From Terriglobia bacterium (GTDB lineage Bacteria; Acidobacteriota; Terriglobia; Terriglobales; Acidobacteriaceae), in NCBI GenBank assembly GCA_020072585.1, contig JAIQGL010000018.1:62001-126000 (forward strand): a stretch of DNA of 64,000 nt, read 5' to 3'. This document shows positions 1-8,963 of this stretch, piece by piece. The notes under the pieces are model-generated. The model was not told where the DNA came from, did not search any database, and saw only the letters and a list, made by a program, of their open reading frames with translations. The translations under genes were made by a program, and so were the position numbers. How positions within the stretch are numbered: the stretch's first letter is position 1; every line of letters starts with the position of its first letter.

Positions 1-17
1 TAAACTGGCCCTCTATA

Positions 18-980
18 GTGAACGACTATCTTCCGATGGAAAAGCGGAAGTTTACCGTGGCATACATACCGGTCACCTGCCACCTTGCCTGCCCGGTTAC
101 TGACTACATTTCCAAATTCTCCAAAGCGGGAGAGATATTCCTGCCCAAGATGTTCCAGGGATTCCCTGAGATCAAGGAGGCTCTGATCTCCAACAAGATT
201 CAGGCGGCGTTTATTGTCGCGCCGCTCGCAATCGCGCTGAGGTCACAGGGAGTACCCATCAAGATCGTCTATCTGGGCCATCGCTATGGCAGCGCTGTGG
301 TGGTCCGAAAAGATGGTCCCATCAAGACGTTCGCTGACATGCGCGGCCGCGTCATCGCGATTCCCAGCCGTTTTTCTGATGAGCGCCTGATCGTCTTCCG
401 TGTCATGAAAGTATTCGGCATCAAGCCGAGCGAAATCAAAATGGTGGAGATGGCGCCGCCCGATGTAGCGGGAGCACTCGCTGCAAAAGCCATTGACGCG
501 TTCTCCATGGGCGAGCCTTTCCCTTCACAAGCAGAAATGGGCGGCTTTGGCCGCGTGCTGTTCAATGCACGGGAATACTGGCCGGACTTTATGTCATGCG
601 TGCTCGTGGTACGGCAGGACATGATTGATCAGCGTCCTAAAGCTGTGCAGGTTCTTGTGGATGGAGTCGCGCGTTCCGGCTTGTGGCTGGAAAAAGGGAA
701 ACCGTACCGCGAGAACGCAGCGGACTTTGTAGGACGCTTCTATTACAACCAGAACCCCGCCCTTCTGCGCTGGGCGCTCACCAAGCCCCTGGACCGCGTA
801 ATGTACAGTCCGCTGGCACCCAGGAAACCCGACTTTGACCTGGTGCGTGACCTCATGATTGAAACCGGCGTGCTCACGAAGAAGATTGAATTTGAAGAAT
901 ACGTCGATGTTCGCTTCGCGGACCGCGCTGCCATCAAGACAGCCTGGATCTATGAACCCGGAAGCGCGAACGCGCAATAA
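18..980 (+). CDS. NMT1/THI5-like ABC transporter substrate-binding protein (5' end probably outside window)
   Basis: This looks like a periplasmic-type solute-binding protein of the NMT1/THI5-like (CmpA/NrtA/SsuA) fold, which captures a small substrate for an ABC importer. The family signature is seen in the stretch around residues 10-100: an AYIPVTCHLACP-like start, a KIQAAFIVAPLA segment, then VPIKIVYLGHR and an ADMRGRVIAIPSR segment. The GTG at 18 is only the first usable codon; the frame is open to the left edge with no stop, and no signal peptide is visible, so the true start and export signal are probably upstream. It is followed after 12 bp by a small Tat-exported HMA protein, which suggests a shared operon. 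No permease or ATPase gene is in the window, so the substrate cannot be named. Confidence 0.75.
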   Translation: MNDYLPMEKRKFTVAYIPVTCHLACPVTDYISKFSKAGEIFLPKMFQGFPEIKEALISNKIQAAFIVAPLAIALRSQGVPIKIVYLGHRYGSAVVVRKDGPIKTFADMRGRVIAIPSRFSDERLIVFRVMKVFGIKPSEIKMVEMAPPDVAGALAAKAIDAFSMGEPFPSQAEMGGFGRVLFNAREYWPDFMSCVLVVRQDMIDQRPKAVQVLVDGVARSGLWLEKGKPYRENAADFVGRFYYNQNPALLRWALTKPLDRVMYSPLAPRKPDFDLVRDLMIETGVLTKKIEFEEYVDVRFADRAAIKTAWIYEPGSANAQ

Positions 981-992
981 GGAGAAAACACA

Positions 993-1307
993 ATGGACAG
1001 ACGGAAATTTCTATCTCGGATCATTGCCGGTGCGGCGGGTACAACCGCCGTTGGTCTTGCTGCTGCCAGCCTGAGCATGGCTGCAGCGTCAGCGAAAGAG
1101 AACCGCGTGGTCACCTGGCAGGTACAGGGATTCACCTGCATCACCTGCGCTACCGGACTGGAAGTGCTGCTCCTGCAGCAGAAGGGCGTTGCGCGGGCCA
1201 GCGCCAGCTACCCTGAAGCCAAAGTGATCATCGGCTTTGACAATCGCATGACATCTGAAGAAGCGCTCCGGCAATTCATTGCCGGCTGCGGCTTCTCAGT
1301 AGCTTAA
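993..1307 (+). CDS. Tat-exported heavy-metal-associated (HMA) domain protein
   Basis: A 104-residue protein with an N-terminal twin-arginine signal (DRRKFLSRIIAG, then an Ala-rich hydrophobic stretch to about residue 34) and a compact HMA/MerP-like ferredoxin fold. The metal-binding loop reads GFTCITCATGLE near residues 46-57, keeping the CxxC of the family although the usual GMxCxxC is altered to GFTCITC. It would sit in the periplasm and bind a soft metal or act as a thiol protein. The start is supported by an AAGGAG sequence about 9 bp before the ATG. It directly follows the substrate-binding protein gene, so the two probably act on one ligand. The pairing is unusual and its function is inferred only. 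Confidence 0.8.
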   Translation: MDRRKFLSRIIAGAAGTTAVGLAAASLSMAAASAKENRVVTWQVQGFTCITCATGLEVLLLQQKGVARASASYPEAKVIIGFDNRMTSEEALRQFIAGCGFSVA

Positions 1308-1358
1308 CTCATCGCTTTGCCGCAACTGAGCAGCGTTAAGATTGCCGTTGGATAACGA

Positions 1359-2651
1359 TTAGAGTGACGTGTGCGTCACATCGCGATCAAACTCTCGCGC
1401 AGGGTCAATGGGCAGGCCGAAGATTGACATATCGTGCATCTCCCAACTCAGCAGAAATGAAATCCCGCCGGCAATGACTCCGGGTAACAGCAACTGGTGG
1501 TAGCAACCGCTCATGTCAGCAACCATCAGCAGACCGCTCCAGTAGCCCTTGGCAATCGATCCAAACATTACAATCATTCCCAACAGCACGAACAATTCGG
1601 GCTGGGGAACAACCGCGGGCGCAAGCCTGTGCAAGCCGAACCCGAATGCTCCACCATACATTGCGCCGATAACCAGTGTGGGCGCAAACAGCCCACCTAC
1701 AGCACCGGATCCAAACGTGATGGAAGTTGCAAGCATCTTGAGCCCAAGCAAAATCACGCATAGTTCGAATCCGATGCCTTGATGCAGGCTGTGCTCAATC
1801 ACCGGATACCCTGCGGAAAGCACTTGCGGAAACCAGATGGCGATTCCACCCACCATCAACCCGCCAAGGGTGGCGCGCAATGCTAGCGGCCACCGGAATG
1901 GCAGCACTTTTGGGGAGAGATTGAAGATCCAGATGAAGAAATGGCCCGTGGGAGCGGCAAGCAACCCCATGATCGGCACTATCAGGAATGACGTAGCCAT
2001 CGGCAGCGGATCTAAAGTCACCGCTGGACGAAACGGATAAGCATCGCCCACAATCGCTGTCCTTGCCATATACCCGATGACGGCGGCGGACCCAATCGCC
2101 GCCAACCCGCGATTAAACCGTGCGCCAAAGAGCTCCAGCACCAGCAACACGCCTCCGGCGGGAGATCGAAATGCAGCCGCAACTCCAGCCGCTGCGCCGG
2201 CCTGCACCAGTGTCGCCAGATGATGTCTCGCGAGTCCAGCCCGCTGGCCCACCTGGCTCCCGAGCAGCGCGCCCAGCTGGACCATCGGACCTTCTGGGCC
2301 TACTGATCCGCCAAACGCAAGTACAAGCGCGCTCAAAATCACATTCAGAATCCTGCGCATCGGAATAACGGCGTGGAATCTCTCCAGGGCCTCAAAGACT
2401 TCTTTGACACCGCCGATGCGGCTCTCCGGAACGAGCTGCAACACTATCCCGATAAGGCACAGGCCGATCGTTGGGATTGCCAGCACGACTGGAAGGCGCG
2501 CCCTGAGTGAATGCGATTCACACCATGCCAACAGATTACTGTCAGCTAAGTAGTGAAATACCACTGAGCCTATTCCCGCCAGCAAGCCTGTAATTACCGT
2601 GGCAAGCACTACCTTGCCACCACGCAGCCGTCGCGTTGTGCTCAACTCCAT
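1359..2651 (-). CDS. ClC-family chloride channel or H+/Cl- exchanger
   Basis: A polytopic membrane protein of about 430 residues with ClC hallmarks: a GSVGPEGPMVQLGA segment, equivalent to the family's GREGP loop in the first half, and GGLFAPTLVIGA, the GxFxP loop, in the second half, each between long hydrophobic helices. No C-terminal CBS domains are present. It would move chloride or another anion across the inner membrane. An ATG at 2687 lies in the same frame, but the ATG at 2651 has a GGAG about 8 bp upstream, whereas the extra residues come from a T-run and do not look like ClC sequence. It is convergent with the HMA gene. Whether it is a channel or an exchanger was not resolved. Confidence 0.85.
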   Translation of the reverse strand: MELSTTRRLRGGKVVLATVITGLLAGIGSVVFHYLADSNLLAWCESHSLRARLPVVLAIPTIGLCLIGIVLQLVPESRIGGVKEVFEALERFHAVIPMRRILNVILSALVLAFGGSVGPEGPMVQLGALLGSQVGQRAGLARHHLATLVQAGAAAGVAAAFRSPAGGVLLVLELFGARFNRGLAAIGSAAVIGYMARTAIVGDAYPFRPAVTLDPLPMATSFLIVPIMGLLAAPTGHFFIWIFNLSPKVLPFRWPLALRATLGGLMVGGIAIWFPQVLSAGYPVIEHSLHQGIGFELCVILLGLKMLATSITFGSGAVGGLFAPTLVIGAMYGGAFGFGLHRLAPAVVPQPELFVLLGMIVMFGSIAKGYWSGLLMVADMSGCYHQLLLPGVIAGGISFLLSWEMHDMSIFGLPIDPAREFDRDVTHTSL

Positions 2652-2892
2652 CCCACGCTCTCCGAAAAAAAAAGGAGTGGTTACCATGGGAGTGGGATCC
2701 TGCTCAGGTAGGTCGCCGTTTGACGCTTTAAGGAAGGAACAAGAAGATCAGCGTGGATTGCGTGCCAGTCCTGTTTTGCGCCGAGTTTCCCTGAACCCAG
2801 GCTTGTCCGCTGATGTGCGATGGTCCGGCTCATACACAATCCTTGGATCCATCGTGCAGCGTCCCAACTGCACAGGCAATAACGCAAAGCAA

Positions 2893-3903
2893 CTATTCTT
2901 CCGGAAGAATATCCTGGCCACGCTTGCCACGGCGGTACATCCAGTAGAAGACGGCGCTGGCTGAAGTGATTGCAACAACAACAAAGGCCCATTCTGCCGG
3001 CGTCCGCTCAAGCCGGCTCAAGGTCCATACAAACTGCACAATGCACAAGATTGAAATGACATAAAGCGTCCTGATTCGCGGGATCACGCTGACAATGTAA
3101 GTTCCTATCGGTGCGCCAAAGATAACGAGCGGTCCCGCGGCCAGAAATTTCATCATTACATCATGCGAGATTTCGCCCGCGCACAAACGCGCTACTACTC
3201 CTACCACGGATGTCACAGCCATGGCTGAAACCGCGGTCGGCACGGCAATTTTCAAATCGCAGCGATACATCAATACCAGTGCAATATACAGAATCATTTC
3301 TACGCCCACGCCAATGATTGAAGCAATGATTCCGCCCGTGAGTCCGACGAGTATTCCCAGTTGCATCGCCGCTCGGTTCGTTATGGAACGCGATCCGGTA
3401 ATGGAGCAAAACTCCCGGTTCTTCCAGATCGTCAAAATAGCAAAGCTCATCCACATACAGGCGAAGGTAAGCTTCACAAAATTGCTGGCCACATGCGGCG
3501 CAATTGCGAACGTGCCCAGGAACATCCCTCCGGCGGCAGCAACGATCGTCCACACAAGAGCGCGGATCTGCACTGGTACACGCCGGCAGAGGATAAAGAT
3601 CATGGCTGAAGTCATGCCCAGTGCCTGAATTACCAGGCCGAAGTTACGCGCGCTATCCGGCGAAACGCCGAGCCACAGCACCAGGAACGGAAAAGAAACC
3701 GCGCCTCCGCCCATTGGAGTGGAACCGGCAACAAGTGATCCCATGATCATGACCAGCGCAATGTGCCACTGCTGCAGAACTTCGGGGAAGAGGCCGTACA
3801 CTGACATCAGCAGAACCCACACCGTCAGGAACGCGCCGACGTAGGCATACCAGAATTTCATCCGTGGCCGGGATGGATTGATTTGCATGATCTTCGCTGC
3901 CAT
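2893..3903 (-). CDS. TauE/SafE-family (DUF81) anion permease
   Basis: A hydrophobic protein of about 336 residues with eight or so membrane spans, resembling TauE/SafE sulfite/organosulfonate exporters. The first half carries the glycine-rich loop AGSTPMGGGAVSFPF, and the second half has the repeat-related loop LTGGIIASIIGVGVEM, as expected for the internally duplicated fold. Transport of sulfite, sulfonate or another small anion is the family role; the substrate here is unknown. The start is uncertain: GTG at 3918, ATG at 3903 and ATG at 3861 are all possible and none has a clear ribosome site. It shares the strand with the ClC gene downstream but is separated from it by about 240 bp. Confidence 0.8.
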   Translation of the reverse strand: MAAKIMQINPSRPRMKFWYAYVGAFLTVWVLLMSVYGLFPEVLQQWHIALVMIMGSLVAGSTPMGGGAVSFPFLVLWLGVSPDSARNFGLVIQALGMTSAMIFILCRRVPVQIRALVWTIVAAAGGMFLGTFAIAPHVASNFVKLTFACMWMSFAILTIWKNREFCSITGSRSITNRAAMQLGILVGLTGGIIASIIGVGVEMILYIALVLMYRCDLKIAVPTAVSAMAVTSVVGVVARLCAGEISHDVMMKFLAAGPLVIFGAPIGTYIVSVIPRIRTLYVISILCIVQFVWTLSRLERTPAEWAFVVVAITSASAVFYWMYRRGKRGQDILPEE

Positions 3904-3990
3904 AAGATGGTCAATCACTTTGCAGACACTTCGCTTTGCAGCGGGGCCCTGTTTATGGATTAATGTTTACGGATTCTGTTCACGACCTGC

Positions 3991-5337
3991 CTAAATCTCT
4001 TCGCAACAACCACACCCCGCTGCCGTTGGCGGGCGAACTGGCGCGGTGTGAGATTGGGCCTGCAGGCATTCAACAAGCTGGGCCAAATCTTGATAACGAA
4101 ATACCTGGTCAAGAGCGTGGTGCTCATAGAGCGCTGGGTAATAGGTGCACACGCTTGCCACGGCCGGCTGAGAAATGTGGCGCTGCCAGGCCAGCGTTAA
4201 TTCACGGTCTTGTGAGGCTGGCCGGTGCTCATAGAAAGTGGAAACAAAAAGTTCATTCGGTGTAGTGTCAGAGCGCATGACAATGCACGAACTAACGCCG
4301 TTTGAAAATGCCTGGGCGAGCGTCGAATCTCTGGCATAAGCTCGAACGGCTGGTTCCACAATCGCCGGGTGCCGCATATTCACAAGAGTGAACGCCCATG
4401 TCAGGCCGGCCCTTACGCTCATGCGCTCAGGTTCAGTTTTCGCCTCCACGTTAACGTCATTCCACATGGAAAAAAGATGTGGCAAAAAGAACTTACGGGA
4501 GAAATAGATTGCGCGGCCTATTCCATGCCAGTAAAAGCCGGCCAATTCAGGCGCCGCGATCCGGAATTGCTCGCTAATGATTTTGCTCAAGTCCGGATAG
4601 AAGTCCCGCGTAACTATGCCCAGTGATTCAACCGCTGCCCCCAGATATCCCACCCGGGAGTTGTCCGTACAAAGCGTGACAAACTGCTCCAGGGCTTCAC
4701 GCACCTCGCCCGCTGTAGATTCAGTCGTCAATGCGCCGACGAGACGATCAGCGAAGCAGAGTCCCATACCCGCATGGAGCATGAGCAGGCTTTTTGCCGG
4801 GACCGGAGCATTTTCCTCCGCCAACAGGCCCTGCGGCGGGCCTTCGCGGGCCCAGCAATCATCAGCGTAATAGTGCCCTACACCTTCCACTGCCCACAGG
4901 GCATCAAATGAAGAAAGGCCATAAGCTTTTTCAACAAGATCGGGGAGTGGAATGAATTCCTTTTCTGGCAGGGCCAATACCGAAGAGAGATTTTTTACCA
5001 GGGCAAAAACTTCAACCTTGTTGATAAGCTCCTGCCATGCGGTTTGCGCTTCTCCTGAAACAAATAACTGCGTGAGTTGTGCCGATTGATTGATGAGCGC
5101 GGACCCGATTTTGAAAAGGCTTGCTGGCCTCCACGTTTCCGGCCGTAGTGCGTCAAAGATGCTATCCGTTACCGCCCTTTGCAGGCCGTCACCAACGAAA
5201 AACGCCAACTGAGAAACATTACCCAATTGGCCCTGCGCCACGTGGGAGAGTATCTCCAGAGCTTCTGTGAAATCACGCACTCTCTGGCGCGCCTGGTTTT
5301 TAGCAGTGTTGTTGGGTTTCTTGGGGCCTTCAGCCAT
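3991..5337 (-). CDS. DUF1702-like (UnbL-type) protein, copy 1
   Basis: A soluble 448-residue protein. From about residue 145 it shows the spaced motif series that I associate with DUF1702: EGVGHYYAD, LHAGMGLCFADRL, AAVESLGIVTRDFYP, FYWHGIGRAIYFS, RAGLTWAFTLVNM and SNGVSSCIVM. DUF1702 proteins are conserved in enediyne gene clusters next to ASPIC/UnbV proteins, and their biochemical role is not settled. The first 100 residues are helical and the tail ends in a Cys-rich AAGCGCCEE segment that could bind metal. The ATG at 5337 has a GGAG 7 bp upstream, and the gene follows an UnbV gene after 25 bp, so they form an operon. A clear paralogue lies at 37081-38412. The family link is by eye. Confidence 0.65.
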   Translation of the reverse strand: MAEGPKKPNNTAKNQARQRVRDFTEALEILSHVAQGQLGNVSQLAFFVGDGLQRAVTDSIFDALRPETWRPASLFKIGSALINQSAQLTQLFVSGEAQTAWQELINKVEVFALVKNLSSVLALPEKEFIPLPDLVEKAYGLSSFDALWAVEGVGHYYADDCWAREGPPQGLLAEENAPVPAKSLLMLHAGMGLCFADRLVGALTTESTAGEVREALEQFVTLCTDNSRVGYLGAAVESLGIVTRDFYPDLSKIISEQFRIAAPELAGFYWHGIGRAIYFSRKFFLPHLFSMWNDVNVEAKTEPERMSVRAGLTWAFTLVNMRHPAIVEPAVRAYARDSTLAQAFSNGVSSCIVMRSDTTPNELFVSTFYEHRPASQDRELTLAWQRHISQPAVASVCTYYPALYEHHALDQVFRYQDLAQLVECLQAQSHTAPVRPPTAAGCGCCEEI

Positions 5338-5362
5338 TCTTTTTCTCCAGAACGATCAGGGA

Positions 5363-7741
5363 CTACTTCATACCAAAGTTGCTAAAAACGCTCTCTCTCT
5401 GCGCCAGTGCCTCTTGGCCTTCGATGATCCAGATTTTGGCGTTCACTGGCAGGTTTTCAAACTGCTGCTTCACGCCGCTCGGCCACCAGACTTCAAGGCT
5501 CTCTACGTGTGTCAGATTTGCGAGACCAAAATGCTGGTCCGGTGGCAAGCACCCAAAATTACTGCCGCCATTCAATACCCGGTGTTGTTGACGCCCGCCA
5601 GCTACTAATCGCAGCCGCGCTCCGATTCCGCTTCGATTGCTCTCCGTTCCCGTGAGGTGCACTGCAAGATAGTTCCCAAGACGCTTCGTAGGGCAGAAGA
5701 CTGAGCTCGTCATCAGATCGCCTGGATAATTTCCGCCCGTGCCTACCAAAATGCTGAGCCGGCCGTCGTTGAATAGGTCCGCGCAATTTAGTCCGTGACC
5801 TTTTCCTACCGGTGGCAGACCGGCGGTATAAGTAACATTGCGGAACAACCGGCCATCGTTCTCCAGAATTACCAGGGGCTCTGAACGGTCCATGAGCGGG
5901 CCGCCATTCCCAAGGGCGATATCGAGATGGCCGTCATTGTTCAGGTCCGCCGCATTGCCGCTCATGCTGCCCCAGCACTCTGTGATTCCAAGTTCGCGGC
6001 CAACTTCAGTAAATGTGCTATCGCGGTTGTTCCGGTAAATGCGTGTGGGATGCGCGTAACGCGGGGCTTCTCCAGTCTGCATTGAGTGCACCACGTCCTC
6101 ATGGATCGCCCAGGAGTATTGAATGATGTCGAGCCAGCCGTCATCATCTATGTCGCACCATTGCGCCCCAAACGCCAGGTTAGTGTGGTTTAGATTCGCC
6201 TGGCTGGTAACGTTGGTAAACGTTCCGTCGCCATTGTTCTGGTACAACTCCGGTGGCCCGATCGCGTTGGATAGAAACAGGTCCGGGTAGCCATCATTGT
6301 TGTAGTCGCCCCAGGAATGGCCGATCGTCGGCCATGCTGATGTGATACCTGCTTCAACGGCCACATCCGTAAAAGTTCCGTCTCGATTGTTATGGAAGAG
6401 CCTGTTCGGTGTTTTCCGGTCAAACAGCCCGCCAAGATTTGTGGCTACAAACAGGTCCAGCCAGCCGTCACAGTCGTAGTCCGCCCAGGAGACCGAGAAG
6501 CTCGGTCCCCATGAGCCAACACCGGACTCCTGGCTGACATTGGTGAAAGTTCCATCGCCGTTATTGCGCCACAATTCGCACTCACCGCCGTAAAATCCCA
6601 TACGGCAAACACAAAGATCGGTATGGCCGTCATTGTTATAGTCGCCGGCCGTAATGCCAAAACCATTTGTTGACCGGTAAAGACCGGACTCAACACTTAC
6701 GTCAGTGAATGTGCCATCGCCATTGTTGCGATACAACGAGATTCCGGCGTGCGCCGCGGCAATTGCCACATCCAAAAGGCCGTCATTGTTGTAATCAAAT
6801 ACCGCGATTCCCCTGGCGCCGCTGGTCTTATCCAGACCGCAGAGTGCGGAAATCTCCTCATACTGAAGGTCTGATTTATCCCAACCCCCTTTGGGGCTCA
6901 TGCGAAACTCGGCAGGCACATCGCTCGGATACCCGCCCATCCGCTCTGACGCCAGCCAAACCCAATGACGCGCCGGCTGGTTTTTCGGATTAGCTTTGAG
7001 AGCCGCGCAGCCCGCTCGGATTGCTTCGGCAAAGTCTCCGGTGTTGTAGTAAGCAAGGCCAACTTCGTGCATGGCTACAGAGCGGATCGCAGGATCTTCC
7101 GCTGCACGCGACAATTCTTCACGCGCCTCTTCAAACCGGCCAACTTTGACCAGCGTGCGACCCAATTCCGTTCGCGTTGCTGAATCGTCTGGATGCTGCT
7201 CAAGCCAGCGCTTGTGCTTCTCAATTACCTCTCCGTATTCGAGTCCCACGTAGACGGGAAACTCGGAGAAGACTTGGACACAATATTTGATGAAATCCAA
7301 ATACCTTGGAGCACCAATTGCCTCCAACGTCAGTAGCCCGCGCTGTCCCGCCTGCGCTCCCAGCGTCGCGAGTGAAAAGGGCGAGGCCAGCGCCAATGCC
7401 AGGCTGTGTGGATCTCGCCAGTCCACAAAGTGAAAGGAAAAACTTGCTGCCCGCAGCCATTCTCTGATCGCCCCGGGAAGTGCTTCCGGTGCCATGGGCG
7501 TGAAGTGAATGATGCGCATTGTGCGGTTAGCCAGTTCAGACAAGGCGTGGTCAAGGTCCCGAGGTCCCTCGAGTGGAGTCAGCGTGCTCAGTGCGGGTTT
7601 GATCCCTGCGGCTCGTTCCAGCGTGGTTTGTGCAGCGCTTGCAATGATCTCTGTTAACGCAAAGCCTGCTCGGGCCAGCCGGGCTGGGGCCATGAGCAAG
7701 GAATCGACCAGGTTCATTCGCACACTGTTTATGTTTTTCAT
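5363..7741 (-). CDS. TPR / FG-GAP(VCBS) / ASPIC-UnbV protein without signal peptide
   Basis: A 792-residue protein. Residues 1-180 are a mostly helical leader, about 185-275 hold two or three TPRs, and about 300-680 carry FG-GAP/VCBS repeats with calcium-type DxDxDG loops (DYNNDGLLD, DYNNDGHTD, DYDCDGWLD, DIDDDGWLD) each followed by NNGDGTFTDV-like strands. The last 90 residues are an ASPIC/UnbV domain (SGIGARLRLVAGG, WWPSG). Unlike the other family members in the window it has no export signal, so it may act in the cytosol, as UnbV proteins of enediyne clusters are thought to. Its ATG overlaps the redoxin stop as ATGA, and the DUF1702-like gene follows at once: a three-gene operon. Confidence 0.85.
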   Translation of the reverse strand: MKNINSVRMNLVDSLLMAPARLARAGFALTEIIASAAQTTLERAAGIKPALSTLTPLEGPRDLDHALSELANRTMRIIHFTPMAPEALPGAIREWLRAASFSFHFVDWRDPHSLALALASPFSLATLGAQAGQRGLLTLEAIGAPRYLDFIKYCVQVFSEFPVYVGLEYGEVIEKHKRWLEQHPDDSATRTELGRTLVKVGRFEEAREELSRAAEDPAIRSVAMHEVGLAYYNTGDFAEAIRAGCAALKANPKNQPARHWVWLASERMGGYPSDVPAEFRMSPKGGWDKSDLQYEEISALCGLDKTSGARGIAVFDYNNDGLLDVAIAAAHAGISLYRNNGDGTFTDVSVESGLYRSTNGFGITAGDYNNDGHTDLCVCRMGFYGGECELWRNNGDGTFTNVSQESGVGSWGPSFSVSWADYDCDGWLDLFVATNLGGLFDRKTPNRLFHNNRDGTFTDVAVEAGITSAWPTIGHSWGDYNNDGYPDLFLSNAIGPPELYQNNGDGTFTNVTSQANLNHTNLAFGAQWCDIDDDGWLDIIQYSWAIHEDVVHSMQTGEAPRYAHPTRIYRNNRDSTFTEVGRELGITECWGSMSGNAADLNNDGHLDIALGNGGPLMDRSEPLVILENDGRLFRNVTYTAGLPPVGKGHGLNCADLFNDGRLSILVGTGGNYPGDLMTSSVFCPTKRLGNYLAVHLTGTESNRSGIGARLRLVAGGRQQHRVLNGGSNFGCLPPDQHFGLANLTHVESLEVWWPSGVKQQFENLPVNAKIWIIEGQEALAQRESVFSNFGMK

Positions 7742-8304
7742 AGCTGCCTAGGGAGGTGGTAATACGTGGTCTCGATGGCGCATCCAAAGCTGGCAGTTTC
7801 AGAACGGATAATCACTCCATCGGAGAGGTAGGAAGCAATGGTGGGTTCCAGATAGGCTACATATTCCGGATCAGTAGGAAATTTGAAGTTGTCAATGGCG
7901 CCTCGATACAACAACCTTCCATCCGCCGTGATCAGGTAGCAACGTGGTGTCTGTTGCGAACGCCACTTGCCCGCGATTTCGCCGCCTTCGTCAAGCAGTA
8001 TCGGGAAGTGCAAATAGCGCTGCCTGGCTGCATCTTGTATTTCTTCCGGCTTTTCACCATAACGTGAAGCAATCACCGCAAACCCAAGTTCCGGATGCCA
8101 TTCTGCGAAGGCATTGAAATAGTTGTCATAGCGCCAGCAGTGCGTGCAGACTGCGGACCAGAAAACAATCACAGCGCCTCTTTTGCCAATCAGGAGATCA
8201 TGCAAGGTTTCTTTGCCGGTACCATCCAGCAAAGGGAGTGCAAACTCCGGAACCGGCTGGCCAAATTCCTGCATTTTTTCCATATTGGAATTGATCGCTG
8301 TCAT
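7738..8304 (-). CDS. Redoxin (AhpC/TSA-thioredoxin fold) with CxxC
   Basis: A thioredoxin-fold protein of about 188 residues. The FGQPVPEFALPLLDG opening is typical of AhpC/TSA-redoxin proteins, the active site reads WSAVCTHC (Cys53 and Cys56 in this numbering), and a cis-proline loop is seen in QTPRCYLI. It would reduce disulfides or peroxides; no signal peptide is seen. The frame runs upstream to an ATG at 8457, but that extension is not family-like, and the ATG at 8304 has an AGGGC upstream, so the shorter form is preferred. The stop overlaps the next gene as ATGA, showing translational coupling to the UnbV protein. It may keep that module or its substrate reduced, which is inference. Confidence 0.75.
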   Translation of the reverse strand: MTAINSNMEKMQEFGQPVPEFALPLLDGTGKETLHDLLIGKRGAVIVFWSAVCTHCWRYDNYFNAFAEWHPELGFAVIASRYGEKPEEIQDAARQRYLHFPILLDEGGEIAGKWRSQQTPRCYLITADGRLLYRGAIDNFKFPTDPEYVAYLEPTIASYLSDGVIIRSETASFGCAIETTYYHLPRQL

Positions 8305-8963
8305 CGCTAAATCGCCCTGACGAACGCAGAAGGGGGCTACTGGCATAGACCCGTCAGGCCGGCAGTTTTTGCGGGAGATGCCGCGCGGACAAATACTCGT
8401 CCCGACCGTTCTGAGCGGTGCCCAAAATATGCTGGGCAGGATCATTTTTCCACGCAAAATTCATCCGCTCTGCTGTCTTGATCTGAAGGTGATTGCGATG
8501 ATCGCCCAACCTCCGCTTCAAAATGCCAACAGCACCGTATCTGCCGCATCAGGCACTCACGGCTCCGGCGCTGCGGCGTCAGTTTTGCTGCTGATCTTCA
8601 TCATTGTCCGGCTATGCCTGTTTGACCTGTGGAACTGGATCAAATCGCACGTGCTTTGCAAAAGCACGCCGGCCTGAGACATCCGTGAATGCAAATACTT
8701 GCACGCCTTTTGTCAATACTCATCAGTAGGGTCGTGCATGGGACACATTGAGTGCCCGATACATCTGCAGGTATCACTCATGCATGGTCTGCCCTGGTGG
8801 CTGCCACACCCGAGAAGTCCTCTGCGCAAAAGAGCAGCCGCCGGGGCACTGAGTCTCAAGAAACGGTACTGGCAGGTTCAGGTTTTTGTGCTCTCATCCG
8901 GACCTGATGAATGCGGTTCCGAAAGAACTCGCGCTGTGCAATTTTCGGGAAGGAGAACGACAG
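8305..8963. other. Divergent intergenic stretch
   Basis: About 660 bp between the minus-strand redoxin operon and the plus-strand ABM-like gene. A 102-codon plus-strand frame (8369-8677) exists, but it has no family features and partly overlaps the possible longer redoxin start. The stretch should hold promoters for both directions; none was convincingly identified. Confidence 0.5.

Noticed and set aside
8369-8677. 102-codon plus-strand frame
   Set aside because: No ribosome site or family match; composition suggests chance.
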